DNA of 64,000 nt from Isoetes taiwanensis. Lineage: Eukaryota > Streptophyta > Lycopodiopsida > Isoetales > Isoetaceae. Positions within the stretch are counted from its first letter, which is position 1; every line of letters starts with the position of its first letter. Where the stretch lies: positions 3,899,697 to 3,963,696 of the forward strand of contig JAJEKV010000045.1 of assembly GCA_021234155.1 (NCBI GenBank). Direction: 5' to 3'. Shown here piece by piece: positions 25,375-37,009 of the stretch. Under the pieces are notes generated by a model, which was not told where the DNA came from, did no database searches, and was given only the letters and a program-made list of their open reading frames with translations. The position numbers and the translations under genes are program-made.

Positions 25375-25425
25375 ATAGATAGATAGATGGATAGATAATT
25401 ATTTTAGCGCCCACGTGGACATTGT
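25375..25425 (-). repeat. Third copy of the non-LTR 3' tail
   Basis: A gata/atag microsatellite followed by attattttagcgcccacgtg mirrors the tails at 11.8 and 19.5 kb. It abuts the 3' end of the receptor kinase remnant. Confidence 0.35.
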
Positions 25426-25429
25426 TATA

Positions 25430-27949
25430 TTAGCGTGGAAAGAGTCTTGAAGTGGAGATGGATCTTTGCTTGAGAAGGTCAGAGATCTGTGATCGAGACT
25501 CCAACAATGTTATAAACTTATCATTAAGCGTAGCTTGAAGTTTGGGATAAAATTGAGGTTGATAACAAATTGTGGAATCGACCTTTGCCTTCCAACATTT
25601 GGACTCTGAGAAGACATTTGAGGCCCTTAAAGAAGGTTCATCATTTATGCAAAGAGCTGCGGTTGTAATCATTAAATCGACTTCTTCCAAATTGAATGCT
25701 TCTCCAATTCTACTATCGACAAGACTATGGATATGTTCATCCCTGCTAAGCTTCCAAATCTCATCCCCTTTGGTTGAGCAGGTCTAGTTCCCATAAGGAT
25801 CTCTAGCAATACCACTCCATAGCTATAAATATCACTCTCCACACCTATGGCCTCACCTCTCATCAATTCGGGTGCAAGGTAACCAGGTGTGCCACATATT
25901 GTTGTCATAAAAAAGTGATCATCAGCTCTATCTAGGAGTCTTGAAAGTCCAAAATCTGAAACTTTTGGACAAAAATTACTTATCCAAAAGGATATTACGA
26001 GGTTTCACATCCAGGTGGAGAATCCTCTCAAGGCAGTCTTCATGCAAGTATGCCATTCCTTTAGCTGACCCTATAGCTATATCCAGTATGGAGGAGTTTT
26101 CTCCAAGCAGCCAATGATCAAGGGATCCATTTGCCATATACTCATATACAAGAGCTCTAGCCTTTTTGTTACTCTGAGAATCCTAACAATTGCACCAAAT
26201 TGAAGTGGCGGACTCTGCGAGTCTGGATAACTTCGGCATAAAAGTCCTTTGCCTCTGCATTAGTCCATTTAGGATCTTCAACTGCGACATAGTTGCCATT
26301 TTGTAGTTGCCCCTTGTAAACTGTTCCAAATGCTCCATTCCCAAGCTTCTCACTAAAACCATCTGTAATCTGCTCTATTTCTTTTAAAGAGAATCGTTTT
26401 AGAGCTGTTTCTGACAAATAACTGCTTAAAATGCCGTCCTCTTCCTCCCCTTCTTCCCTGCCTCTCATCTTGAGATAGACAAGAACTAGAAAACAAATTC
26501 CTGCAATAACTATTACAGCAACCTTAAGGACACCACAAGGTGGCTCTCTTAGATGTTGTCCTGTTAGATGGAGCCGTGCATAGCTTCAAAGAAGCTGAAT
26601 AGTTTTTACTCTCAGCCTTAAGGCTATATATCTCATCTACTAAAAAGCAATCACTGGTATTCCGATTATAAAAGGCTGCGTTACAGATAGAGTAGTTGAG
26701 ACAAGATGTGTAGCATGAATCTTCTGTAGCGTGAGTTTGGTTGGGGCTCGAAAATGCGATTCGATAGTAATCAATTCGGTTTGATTGATCATCGGCAATT
26801 CCGAGACTTTTGTATTTGATTGAAAATTGGCAACTGCGGCTTGATTTAGCTCATCAATGGGCTTGAAGTAGGTCAAATTAAGAGGGCAGCTACAGGTACC
26901 ATTAAGACACACCCCATATTGGCCACAATAATTAGGCAAGTCACAGGAGCTACCTTTGGAACTTGATGATGGCTGCTGTGATAATTCATTAACTGTAAGA
27001 ACCCCATCTTCCCCTAGAGTGACAAAGAGACCGGTATGTTACTTTATTTCTCGGCACCCCTCCCGCGATATGTAGATCATATATTCCTCATAATTATAGC
27101 AAGATTTATAATTTTGATCATAATATCCCGCATCAGAGATGTTTCCTTTATCAGTTCCCAGCTGAAGTGTTGCAAAAGTTGCATCACAACATAAAACAAC
27201 AAAAGTAGTGACGTTCAAACCTATCAACAAAAGTAGTGACGTAAAAATACTATCTATCTATCTATCAAACCTGTCAAAATCCATTCTTGATAGATATTCT
27301 GATGGAAGTAGAGGGCAGCTCCAATTTTCTCTGCTCTAAAATGGTAATCTCTATTTGCAATCTCCATGCCAGGTTGTAAAACTTGGCCGCATACAAGCTT
27401 GTTTGTTGGGTTGTTGAAACTGCTCCATACTGTGTGATTAGTACTATTGAGAAGAAGCAGGGCTCCGAATTCAGTAAGCTGCATTCGTTGTACTCCTTGA
27501 CGAGATGTGTTGGTAGACCACACAATCCCATGTGTCTCATTTTTAAGTGCCAAATTCCCATCAGCTTCAAGTTGCAACGTGGCATTGTAGCCTACTTCTG
27601 GGCCTGCTGCCCATATAACATCTGCTACGTCTTGTACATCAATATCCCAGGCCACTATGGACAGATTGAATTCTCCGCTTTTCTTATCTTGCAGGAAACA
27701 CAATCCGAAAAGGATTGTTGAGTCGTTTCTGCGTCCATACAACATATCCTTCGCGTTATAGTTCAACCCGCTCCTGGTCGAATGTTGCGATTGGTAATCG
27801 TTGGTTGTATTCCATCCCAGTAACACATAATCAGTATAGCTATAGGCAGCGGAGAAAAACATGAAAAGGAAGAAGCAGAAAGGAAAGAAAAAGATGCCCA
27901 TAAGTACTGAAAATAAGCAGGCAAAACAGGAGAAGATATGAAGATGCAA
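25430..27949 (-). pseudogene. S-domain (G-type lectin) receptor-like kinase, frame-broken
   Basis: Read right to left. Hydrophobic signal region (a second Met near 27,901, MGIFFFPFCFFLFMFFSAAY). B-type lectin domain with VIWAAGPEVGYNATLQLEAD and GIVWSTNTS (about 27,850-27,300). EGF-like CDLPNYCGQYGVCLNGTCSCP-type segment near 26,900-26,960 (within it PNYCGQYGVCLNGTCSCP). PAN-like Cys pattern SCYTSCLNYSICNAAF in a shifted frame near 26,650-26,720. Transmembrane helix VAVIVIAGICFLVLVYL near 26,475-26,525. Kinase: KLGNGAFGTVYKG, then VAVE where VAVK is expected (catalytic Lys to Glu), YEYMANGSLDHWLL, HLDVKPRNILLD, VSDFGLSRL, GTPGYLAPE and SDIYSYGVVLLEIL. Frames change at about 27,240, 26,870, 26,168, 25,970 and 25,690. 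The family perceives extracellular ligands and phosphorylates on Ser/Thr at the plasma membrane; this copy looks dead both by frame and by the missing lysine. Confidence 0.88.
27196..27262. repeat. Direct repeat plus ctat microsatellite
   Basis: Two copies of atcaacaaaagtagtgacgt (about 27,196 and 27,224) are followed by a ctat run at 27,244-27,262. The cluster sits exactly where the kinase reading frame breaks after the lectin domain, so local slippage probably caused that lesion. Confidence 0.7.
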
Positions 27950-28049
27950 AGTTCAGATCCGACTTCAGGATATAAAGCAGTTCTAATTTTTGGCCACTCG
28001 ACTCTTTCAAAGGGCCAGCTGCAATTGTGATCCACTCAATAAACGACGG

Positions 28050-30250
28050 GTCTAGCTTAAGTAAACGACGCACCTAGGAAAGATGCTTCCGCTATGAGAA
28101 TGGCATAGTAACCACCAAGATCAATGTGGGAGGATTTGACATTTGGTTGCCCCAAATGTAGGTTGGTTTAGTTCATCGTTGGAAAGATCAACGAGAATAT
28201 GAGCATTAAATAACTTATGTGCCCAAATATGAATTTATGGCTAAGCGTTGGCACTTGCGTGCATGTGGTGAGATTCCAATTGCGTAAGGCGGAAGTTTGA
28301 CATTTTTAAATAACCGCCCACGAATCTTTTGAATTGAAACGGAACAAAGCTTCGCCCAAGGTATTCCACTATGGTGGAGGCAATTAAACCACAACAAAAT
28401 TTGAAGCATTGATGTGGCGTGGTGGCGGCATCTTAGAGCTTGGCGTTGTTCCTTAAAATTGTAAAGGCGGAGGGCATCCCAAATTCGATTAAGCGCAACA
28501 CTTTTTGCTTCCACGTGGTTGCTTCCATACCTCTTGCCGAAGCAAAATCCCGGGCTTAACTTTAGTGGAATCTATAAACTACAGGTAATTTCTAAATCCT
28601 GCCTCTTGATTGGTTGTCCTTAACTTCCAGGAACCAAAATGGCGATAGTGGAAGAGAAATTCTAGATAGAGGAGGGCCCTCCTCTATCTAGAATTTTCCA
28701 GGTTGTTATCTTTATGGGTTTTATTCAGTTTTATTACATGAGCCATTGATGCGATGGGATATTCCTGGTATTGTGCCAGATCAATGGCCATTAAGATTTT
28801 GACCCAAAAATAAAAAATCACTTCTTATGGTGTGCTTGAAGCACAAGAAGAAAGCAAAATAAAAAAGCCAATGGTGGAGGACATGAAGCCTGGATTCTAC
28901 CAACATCGCTGAACCACACTTTGCCCAAAGTCAACCCTCCACTGGCGGTTTGACAACCAAGTGCACAAATAAAACAAAGCAAAGCGGGAAGCCCACAGGG
29001 CAAAGCTTTTGGCATCGACCATCGATTTGCCCCAATCAAACCGTTGGAATCAATCCTCTTCTAGTAAACCAACCAGGAGTCGAATGAATTCTCACTAGTT
29101 CCGTGCCAAAGAAACAAAGAACAAAGCAAGAAAGAAAGAAAGCAGGAAAACCATGTTCGAAAAGAAGGAACCAAAGGAACCAAGAAAACCATGTGCGGGC
29201 GGGCGGGGTCGAAAGAAAGGAACCAAGAAAACCCCATTGCCCCGGGCGGGGATTTCAACCTAAAGTGTCGAACATAATGGCCTCACTAGAACAGAGATTT
29301 TCATGGAAAAACAAACTCCCATTGTCCGCCTTTAACTTGCAACAAACCCGGGAAAAAGAATATGGAAATGGAGATGGAGATCAACTCCGTCGTTTGGGAT
29401 CCCTTGACGAGTACACATAGTCCACATAATACGGATAAAGGCCATGACCGAAGACCTCCACGAAGCTCCACGGGATAGCTTGGCATGAAAAAAAAAAAGA
29501 ACCGTGGTAATCTTATCCGTGGCCTAAAAATTCCTCAGAAAAATCTTAAAATAGCTTTTCTTTCAACCATTACAAAAAAATGCCATGCAAAACCCCAAAA
29601 AGGAAACAAGACCTTTGAATGACAGACATTAAGCTCGTCAAATATGGCCAAACATACGGTTTTTTATACTATACAATACCAGAATCATAGTTTCCACCAT
29701 TGCGAGAATACCCTCCCCCAATACCAAACGAATTGGGCAAACTTAATTGCCCTCCTCTTTTTAACCTTCGACTTTATTCCTGCTTATCATTGTCATTGGC
29801 CTTAACTTATTAGACATGCACTATAACTTATCGGTCTTGTTAATTTGAGATTTTCGGGGTTTGGCCAAAACTTTCTTGGAATTTTTTAACATGATTTCCT
29901 AAGATTTTAGGGTGTTTGGACATAGAAAAAATTCGATAAACAAAAAATTGTAGAAAATTAATTCGTTATGATTTTGGGGCTTTAGGATTTCGTTGTTTGG
30001 TTATCCGTCCCCAAGATTCCTTATCCTGGCTTATCGGCATGGTTGCCATGATAGTTTTGCATATGAAGTTACAAATCAAAATTTTATTCTTTTTTTTCAA
30101 AGCATTACGGCTCGGCAATGGCATCGAGGACTACGGTAGGATGTAACTTTGTATGCTTATTTGTTTACAGATGATATCTCTCAAATATTCTGTGGTTTGA
30201 AATTGTAAGCTTTTCTCATATCTGAGCCATGTTCTGAAGTTTGATTTGCA
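28050..30250. other. Intergenic, no gene seen
   Basis: Apart from the palindrome at 28,657 I see only low-complexity purine-rich patches (29,105-29,240, with repeated aaggaaccaagaaaacc and a gcgggcgggcggggtcg G-run) and a short A-run near 29,487. Confidence 0.4.
28657..28696. repeat. 40-bp perfect palindrome, no spacer
   Basis: The arms aaattctagatagaggaggg and its exact complement meet with no spacer between 28,676 and 28,677. Every one of the 20 pairs matches. It is much longer than chance palindromes and could extrude a cruciform. I cannot link it to a known element. Confidence 0.95.
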
Positions 30251-30257
30251 TTTTAGG

Positions 30258-30775
30258 CCAATGGATTTGTTGCAGCTTGTTTCATTTGCATGGCATGATA
30301 TGGCCATGAACATAAAGCTACCTTTATATATTTTAGCCGCATATCCTCAGCAGAAATAACTCATTCACAGAGGCTATTGTTAGATGGAAAGATTCTTTGG
30401 CCACTTTGCTTACCTTCTGGAGCTAATTTTGCATTCAAATCCTGGTAGAATCGATCATCACCATATTAACCTGAATATAAGAAAAGGTAGATTATTTTGT
30501 TCTTTTATCTAAGAACACATCTTATATGTGATTTCTGGAGCTTGATTCACATGGATTTGTTGTAGTTTGTTACATTTGCATGGCATGTTATGGCCATGAA
30601 AACAGAGCTACCCCTATATATTTTAGTCGCAGGTTCCCTTCCTTAGCAGAAACAACACATGCTCTACTTTTTAGCAGCAACGACCCATTTTTTCACAGAG
30701 AGGCTATTGGTAGATGGAAAGATTCTTTGCTCACTTTGGTTACCTTCTTGAGCTAACCTGAATCCATCATCACCA
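30258..30775. repeat. Diverged direct repeat of about 200 bp
   Basis: The segment from about 30,258 to 30,460 (atggatttgttgcagcttgt ... gatcatcacc) recurs at about 30,550 to 30,775 (atggatttgttgtagtttgt ... catcatcacc) in the same orientation, with blocks such as tttgcatggcatg and gatggaaagattctttg kept. It is an old segmental duplication of unknown content. Confidence 0.75.
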
Positions 30776-33406
30776 TAACCAGTATTTGCCTTTGTACATG
30801 AAATTGCTAAGTGATGGTAACCCTGGAAGCTTTTTATTTGGCCTGACGTCCATAACCTTCTGTCCATCCAGCTTTTAACCATATCTGCTCTTATTCAGGC
30901 AATAAAGTAGGAGTTTGACTTGAACTCAACATGAACAATAAGCCTCTACTACGCCAACTCAAAGAATCTAGGTTTTTTTGCCCCATCTTCACTTGATCTT
31001 ACTGCCAATGTTGTGGACATTATACCAAAGAGCTCATTTTGTGTGAGACATGCCACTTATGTTCGATGAGCTCTGATTCTGCTTGCACTTGATATGACGT
31101 CCTTACCATCCTATATTCCCTTCACCCAAAATGCGCTCCTCCATGCCATTCTATATTTCTTTCTCCAAAATCTCTAAGATTTATTCCTCCGGTTGTTTGG
31201 TCCAATGTGAAGCTAAGGCTGATAGCTTGGTAACTAGCATTCTAAATTAATTTCATACTCTCTAATGTTCGAAGGCGTTCTCAAGAATGAGGATATATGA
31301 GGAATTTCAGGAAGCAATGCTAATCAACAATTGTGGTAAGCATCTTCAAATCTTGGTCTTTAAAGTTTTACTTTGTTTTCATGATTTTTTTATTAAGCAC
31401 TAGAACTTGAGAAGATGGTTATGTTGTTTAGCAGAAGAATTTAGGTAGTGTTCCATATCTCTACTTTCCAATCTGATTGTCAACAATTCTTGCATTCTTA
31501 TTTTGTTGCAATTGGCTTTTACTATCTTCCATTTGTCCTGACTTCCAATTGGGTTACAGTTCAAGATGATATGTAGAACAAGTTAATATCTTCAAGCTAT
31601 GCACTTCAATGTGTTACAAAACCATTGCAAGCAGAATATCCTTTATCTCTTCTGAATTGCCTCATCTCGGGTTCTAAATATCAAGTTTCAAGAATACAAC
31701 CTACACAATCAAAGTTGTAGCAAATTCTATATACATCCCTTCCTTATTCATTTTGTTGAGGTCAATTTTTGAAATGCGCATTATAGCTGGCTTCATAGTA
31801 TTTTTTGACAATTTGATACCACACACAAAAGAATATAGATTCACCACGAAAAACATGTGCAAGGACTGGTAGACGGACCAATGAAGATCATATGCGAGGA
31901 AAAAGGCACAGACTCGCTTTGCTCAAAATAGTTGAACAATTTGATGATGATCCTCGTAACACTGCTTTTAGCTCCAATTCTTTTTCCTCCTTTGACCGCC
32001 ACAAAATATCAGGGTCTGAGACATAGTATAGTGAAGAAAACAATAAAGAAAAATGGTTAGAATAACCAAAATGCAGGAAGATTCAACTAATCTTGTAGAT
32101 ACCTTTGACAAACAATGATAGAAATTTTGTATATATTCCCTCTAAAGAGAAGATAATCTAAAATTTTGTATATATTCCCTCTAAAGAGAAGATAATCTAA
32201 TGAAAATCACCTATACACATTTCGGGGGTAGGTCATGTTGAGCAAAGTCATATCCTTCCGTTGAACAAAGTAATATGTGGCGGAGGGGAATAGAAGAAAA
32301 TTAGGCATATGCAGGCTAGGAGTAGATATACTAGTTTTGCTATTATTTTGGTACGCATCCCGAGAAGTCAATTTTGGAGGTCTAAAATTGGCCCATTCAA
32401 AGCCCATTGCATGTATTTTTCCATGATATATCCTTTGGAAAAAGTAAACTATGGCAAAACTAGCTAAGGATGGGTGATTAGCAACAAAGGTAATAATGAC
32501 TTGGCGGACGACAAAGCGGTCAAATTTGTAACTTCGGGTTTGCAATGGTTTTTTTTTGTTTTTTCAAAGCACACGGTGCTAATCCAAGAGTGATAACTTG
32601 TCTAAAATTGTTTGGAACAAAAGGGAATTTCTTTGCAAAATTGTTTGTGGTTTCAAAATGCTAGAAGTTGTATGAGAGATCATCTATGTAAGTTGATAGT
32701 CAATCTTCAACATTATGAAGGTAAACGGTACCTCATACACAATAAAATGTCATTCCTAGGACATAAAATATCATAAGAAGATAATATCAATCAGATCTTT
32801 GCAAATCTAGTGAGGAGTGCACAAGAGCTTTAGAGGTCTTCTAATCTTCTTCACTTGAGGCGTCACGGGCCTTCAAAAGGTTTCCTTAAGCATTACCTCG
32901 ATATATAGTTCAAAATTTTTAATTTTCGGCATCTTAGGGCTTCATGTACTTCTTAGGCATTGGGAATCCAATAGACGGGTTTGGAGATTAAAGATCAAAA
33001 ATCCGTGATTCGAGCCACGTTTCTAAAGTTAGGGTTCATCCAACAATATTTTGGTAAAACTCGCGACACGGTTCGCATATTTTCATGAGTATATGCCCGA
33101 ATATGCTTGTATTTTTTGCCTTAGGCAATTTAGACCATGGTTCTTTAAAGTTCAAGGGTCAAAGGCATTGGCTATAAAAATTACAAGGCCCTTTGACCAT
33201 GAGAAAACATTCTAGGCACAAATTTTTTGAGTCCAATATTTGGGAGACTATGGGGTAAGGTTTTATGAATCCTTGGATATCGAATCCCATAAGGTCCACT
33301 TCTTTATAAAGCCAAAAGGTGGTATTGAAAAAATAGATAGAACATGGTGGTTGGCAATGAAATGAAAGTAGGTCCCTTGTGGCAAAAGATAAAAAATGAG
33401 CATGGG
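30776..33406. other. Intergenic, no gene seen
   Basis: No gene was identified. A 51-codon open stretch at about 31,866-32,018 (plus strand, TGRRTNEDHMRGKRHRLALL) reads like a protein fragment but I cannot name it. Confidence 0.35.
32122..32199. repeat. Perfect 39-bp tandem duplication
   Basis: The 39-bp unit beginning aaattttgtatatattccct is present twice, head to tail, without a mismatch. Confidence 0.95.
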
Positions 33407-33500
33407 GCATCTATATCTAATACTAAAAGAGTTTTAGGATAGTTTTATGCTTGCGATTTTAGCCGTTGATTTTCTTATCGCCGCCGATTCGATTTGGATT
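33407..33500 (+). mobile_element. Possible Helitron 5' terminus
   Basis: The sequence tctatatctaatactaaaag after an A resembles the TC-starting, AT-rich 5' ends of plant Helitrons, followed by the agccgttgatt-type phrase often seen near such ends. I found no matching 3' hairpin plus CTRR end, and no Rep/helicase coding sequence. The call is weak. Confidence 0.2.
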
Positions 33501-33709
33501 CTGAGTCTTGTGCTTTCGAAGATGTCATTGCTCATTTTCCTTCTTTCTCCTTGTTTGCAGCCATAGTTAGTTTTCTTTGCATTGAAGATTTTGCCATTGC
33601 CAAGCTTTTTAGGTTGTTCGAAGGGGAAATCCTAGGGACAGGGGGATGAAAGCAGGATATCCCAAGCATATGTGAAACCGAAGGTGGAGATTTGTGAAGG
33701 AACCTGCGG

Positions 33710-35530
33710 ATCTAAGGAAAGCGGAACCCGGTTTGCCGTAATCTTGTCCATAGTTTTTTCTGAGGCACAGTGTCAAATGCCTTCGCAAAATCCACGAAGC
33801 AACAATATAGATCCTGACGGCGGTTCCTACTGTCTTCAACCAGAGTTCGCAACATGAAGATGTGGTCAATGGTTGAGTGTTGGGGTCTGAATCCTGCCTG
33901 GGTGAGGGCCCGCACCTCTGATGCCTCTGCCCAGCCCATCAACTGTTGCTCGAGAATCCCAGCAAGCAGTTTTGCAAACACCGAAGTGACCATGATTGTT
34001 CGATAATTGGCTCGGCAATGTGGGTCACCTGCCTTATAGATGGGAACAACTCTGCTATTGGTCCACTGCAGTAGGAAGCCTTCATGTAATGCCTTGTTGA
34101 ACAAGCCGGTCAGCACTAGTACTATGGAAGGCCCTGCCCACTTGAGCAATTATGCCTGCATACCATCCAGGTCTGGCTCTTTTCCATTGGCAAGACGCTG
34201 TAAGCCTTGGTCCACGTTCGACTCTGTGATTTCTAGCACTGGGCCTTCTTGCAGGGGTAATGCTGCCTGTGCACCCTGAGGGTCATATAGCTGTTGCAAG
34301 TATTGCCTCCACTGCTCAGGAGTGATGTTCCCTGTGGGATGTACTGGCCTTTTGAGAACCTTTTGCCAGAAGGTCCTGGAGTGACGTTCCAGGAGGTAAA
34401 ACATTTCCCTTTGATGTGTTGCGATGTACCTGGCTTTCTTAGCTTTAAGGAAGACGCGGTACTATCTAACTGCATGTGGGCATAAAGCAGGGTCTGTGAC
34501 CTGACGGAGCCAGTGTTTGTGTTCCTTGCACTCTGCATCAAACCATTGATTACGTGTTCCTAGAGGTCCGTCGCGGCGGCTCATCCCAAAGCATCTCTCC
34601 ACAGCAGTCCTAAGCACATCAGTCAGCCGGCCTGTCTGTTGCTCTAGTGTAGGATACTGCAAAATTTCTGCCAGATCATCTATAAGCATCTGGGAATAAG
34701 CCCCTGCATGTTCATAATCCAATCGCAGCTGAGACATGTGAGGAGTTGCTGCACAGGGAGTTCACACAACCTGCCAAGCCAACTTCAAGTAAAGTGGTAG
34801 CGGTCTGAGTCGATCTCTTCATTCCTATTAGTTGTTCCTACCTAGAACTGCTTGACCACATGCGTATCCTGCTCTGGCACCAGCACATAGTCCACCACAC
34901 TAGATTCTCCCCCCTGGTTTTCCTGTCTACAAGCGCTCTTGCGGGTGGACGGCCACTGTGCGAGTCCATTGCAGATTACCAGGTCAAAGATACCACAGAG
35001 CAAAAGCAACTGTCTACCATAGCGCATGACCTGATTATCATCTGATGTTTGTGATCAAGCTTCTTCTGCAGGACGCAGCTGCAATACATCATCAGTCAAG
35101 GGATCAAATCTCATGGGTTGTTCTACCCCGGTGCGTGCATTGAAGTCTCCAAGGAGTATGACACTGTCCAACTGCTTATGCTGCTGTATGTCATCATATA
35201 GATCGACATAGGAGTCCAGCCTATCCACATCTGAGTGGGTGTGATAGAAGTTGCTCTCTGCATGTGGAAAGTAGCAGGCTGCCCCAAAGAAGGGTCTGCT
35301 ACTGCAGTTTTGCACACGCATCCACAGGTACCGGTTGTGTTTGTCTGTCTTGAACAAGGGGATTGACTGTGTCAAGGCCGTTCGGTAGTAGCAGGCAACC
35401 CCTTCCCTCCATGCCCCCGCTTTCCTGTATAATCATTGAAGATTGAGTAGTGCTAATATCCTGGCAAGTCAGGTATCCTGTGTCCTGCATGCTCCCATGT
35501 TTCCATGAGGAAGATGAGATCCATCTCTGC
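33710..35530 (-). mobile_element. Decayed LINE (endonuclease plus partial RT), not L1-type
   Basis: Read right to left on the minus strand. An apurinic-type endonuclease in pieces: MDLIFLMETWEHAGHR near 35,524, DSVILLGDFNARTG near 35,150, and SSVVDYVLVPEQDTHVVKQF near 34,860. A linker follows (RDGPLGTRNQWFDAECKEHK, about 34,540). Then the start of the reverse transcriptase: VVPIYKAGDPHCRANYRTI, AGFRPQHSTIDHIFMLRTLV and LYCCFVDFAKAFDTVPQKKL, which holds the first catalytic Asp. The frame shifts at least four times and the element stops near 33,710, before the YADD box. The STxDHIF...FVDFxKAFD style is that of the jockey/L2/RTE-like clades rather than the plant L1 copies elsewhere in this window. 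No poly-A or target duplication was found. Confidence 0.8.
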
Positions 35531-35940
35531 ATGTTGTCATATGTGCTATGCAAGATGGCTAATGGAAAGGACACTGAAAAGGGGAAGGAGAAAGATGTTT
35601 CGGCTAAGATGCTATCAAAGATCTTGTTAATATTAACGGACATATAAAAAGATGTCGTGGCACATGAACTATCAGATGGAGGTGCATCATCATCGAAGAA
35701 GAAGGAGGTGGTCTTCCGTTGGAAGTGGCACTTCCAACGGACATGAGAATTTACTTTTAGAAGGTAGTGAATCAATGGCATCGAGAAACTCTCGTGATGA
35801 GCTTTAAGTTGGGGATCAAGTATATTGTAGATCAATTTGTAAATTCTTTCGAAAGTGTTCATTCTTATCCCGTTGATTAATATAATGTTTTCTATATTAC
35901 ATTGTAAGTGCTAAGCGTTCAAGCGTAGAAAGATTCACCC

Positions 35941-36148
35941 GATGCTCATGGAAAAGAGTTTATGGATATTGCAACAAGTTACATGTTGGATCTTTGCAAT
36001 GAGATACATCTAAACCTGGCGACAAATTAAGTTGCGCCCGAAGCAAGAGGCGTGATTAATGATTTGAAAAATCAATTCGGTGCTGATTTCAATGAGAAGG
36101 ATGTCCTAAAACAACTTGGATGTAGATGGAATCATCACAGGTTGGACA
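35941..36148 (+). pseudogene. MYB/SANT-like domain fragment
   Basis: The plus strand reads KEFMDIATSYMLDLCNEIHL, one in-frame TAA, then EARGVINDLKNQFGADFNEK and a final RW. This resembles the MYB/SANT-like DNA-binding domain found in plant transposon-derived proteins (a YxLDLCxE first helix, then IxxLKxxFGxxF and a terminal W). A further open stretch at 36,281-36,400 (YAYFRGYASEKVTSEITEVG) and another at about 36,510-36,590 may be later exons. I judge it a remnant, perhaps carried by the CACTA-like element on its right. Confidence 0.4.
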
Positions 36149-37009
36149 CATAACACTTCGAAATTCCTTTTATTAGTTTTATCTAGGATAGATCAATCAT
36201 ATCCAATTGTGTAAGTACCATATCTTATTTGTTTAGAATCAAGTTTTATAAATAATAACTTCCGCATATTTGCAATATTTAGTATGCCTACTTCAGAGGT
36301 TATGCTAGTGAGAAAGTCACTTCTGAGATTACGGAAGTTGGAGGATGGAAGAATTGGATCCAACGCGAGAGTGATGAAGGATGTGTATTTCTAGAAACAA
36401 AGGTACAATTGCAATTTCAAGAATCATAATTAAAATATACATATATGAATATTAGTTGGCGTTAGCTCCTTTATTTAATTATCTTGTAGCACGTGGCACG
36501 GATTATGTAGGTAAGGGCACTGTCTTAACAATAGATATCAAGGGAAAAACTATTGAAGATCAAGTACCATGTGAGGAGAATGAAGAGGTTGTGCATGCGG
36601 GTTTTTATTTTAGTTGTTGTACATGTTTATAACTTTTTAATATTGTAGTCATGTAACTTATTTTTTTCCTATGTTAGTTGGATGTGTCTGAATCATCAAG
36701 CAAAGCGAAAAGTTCAAGCGATGGATCTAGCACCGAAGTGAAGATGTGACCTCTAGTAATCGATAGAGAGGATGTTGAAATCGATGGTATGTAACCAAAC
36801 ATCTCTAGTAGTTCGTTTGTCATAAACTTCTTTATAAACATTTCATGTCTAGTGCTCTTTTCAGATGTTGTGAGCTAAACATTATGGATAGGAATTGCAT
36901 TTATATTTCGTAGAGATTCATATCCAGTATTCTTTTCAAATGTTGTGAACTCATGATGAATTAAATTTGCTTTTATGTTTTGAAAATAATATGAGAACAA
37001 TGCATGGCA

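Noticed and set aside
35299-35862. 187-residue minus-strand open frame
   Set aside because: Its left part is an out-of-frame reading of the LINE endonuclease (the true frame gives MDLIFLMETWE). The rest has no recognisable content.
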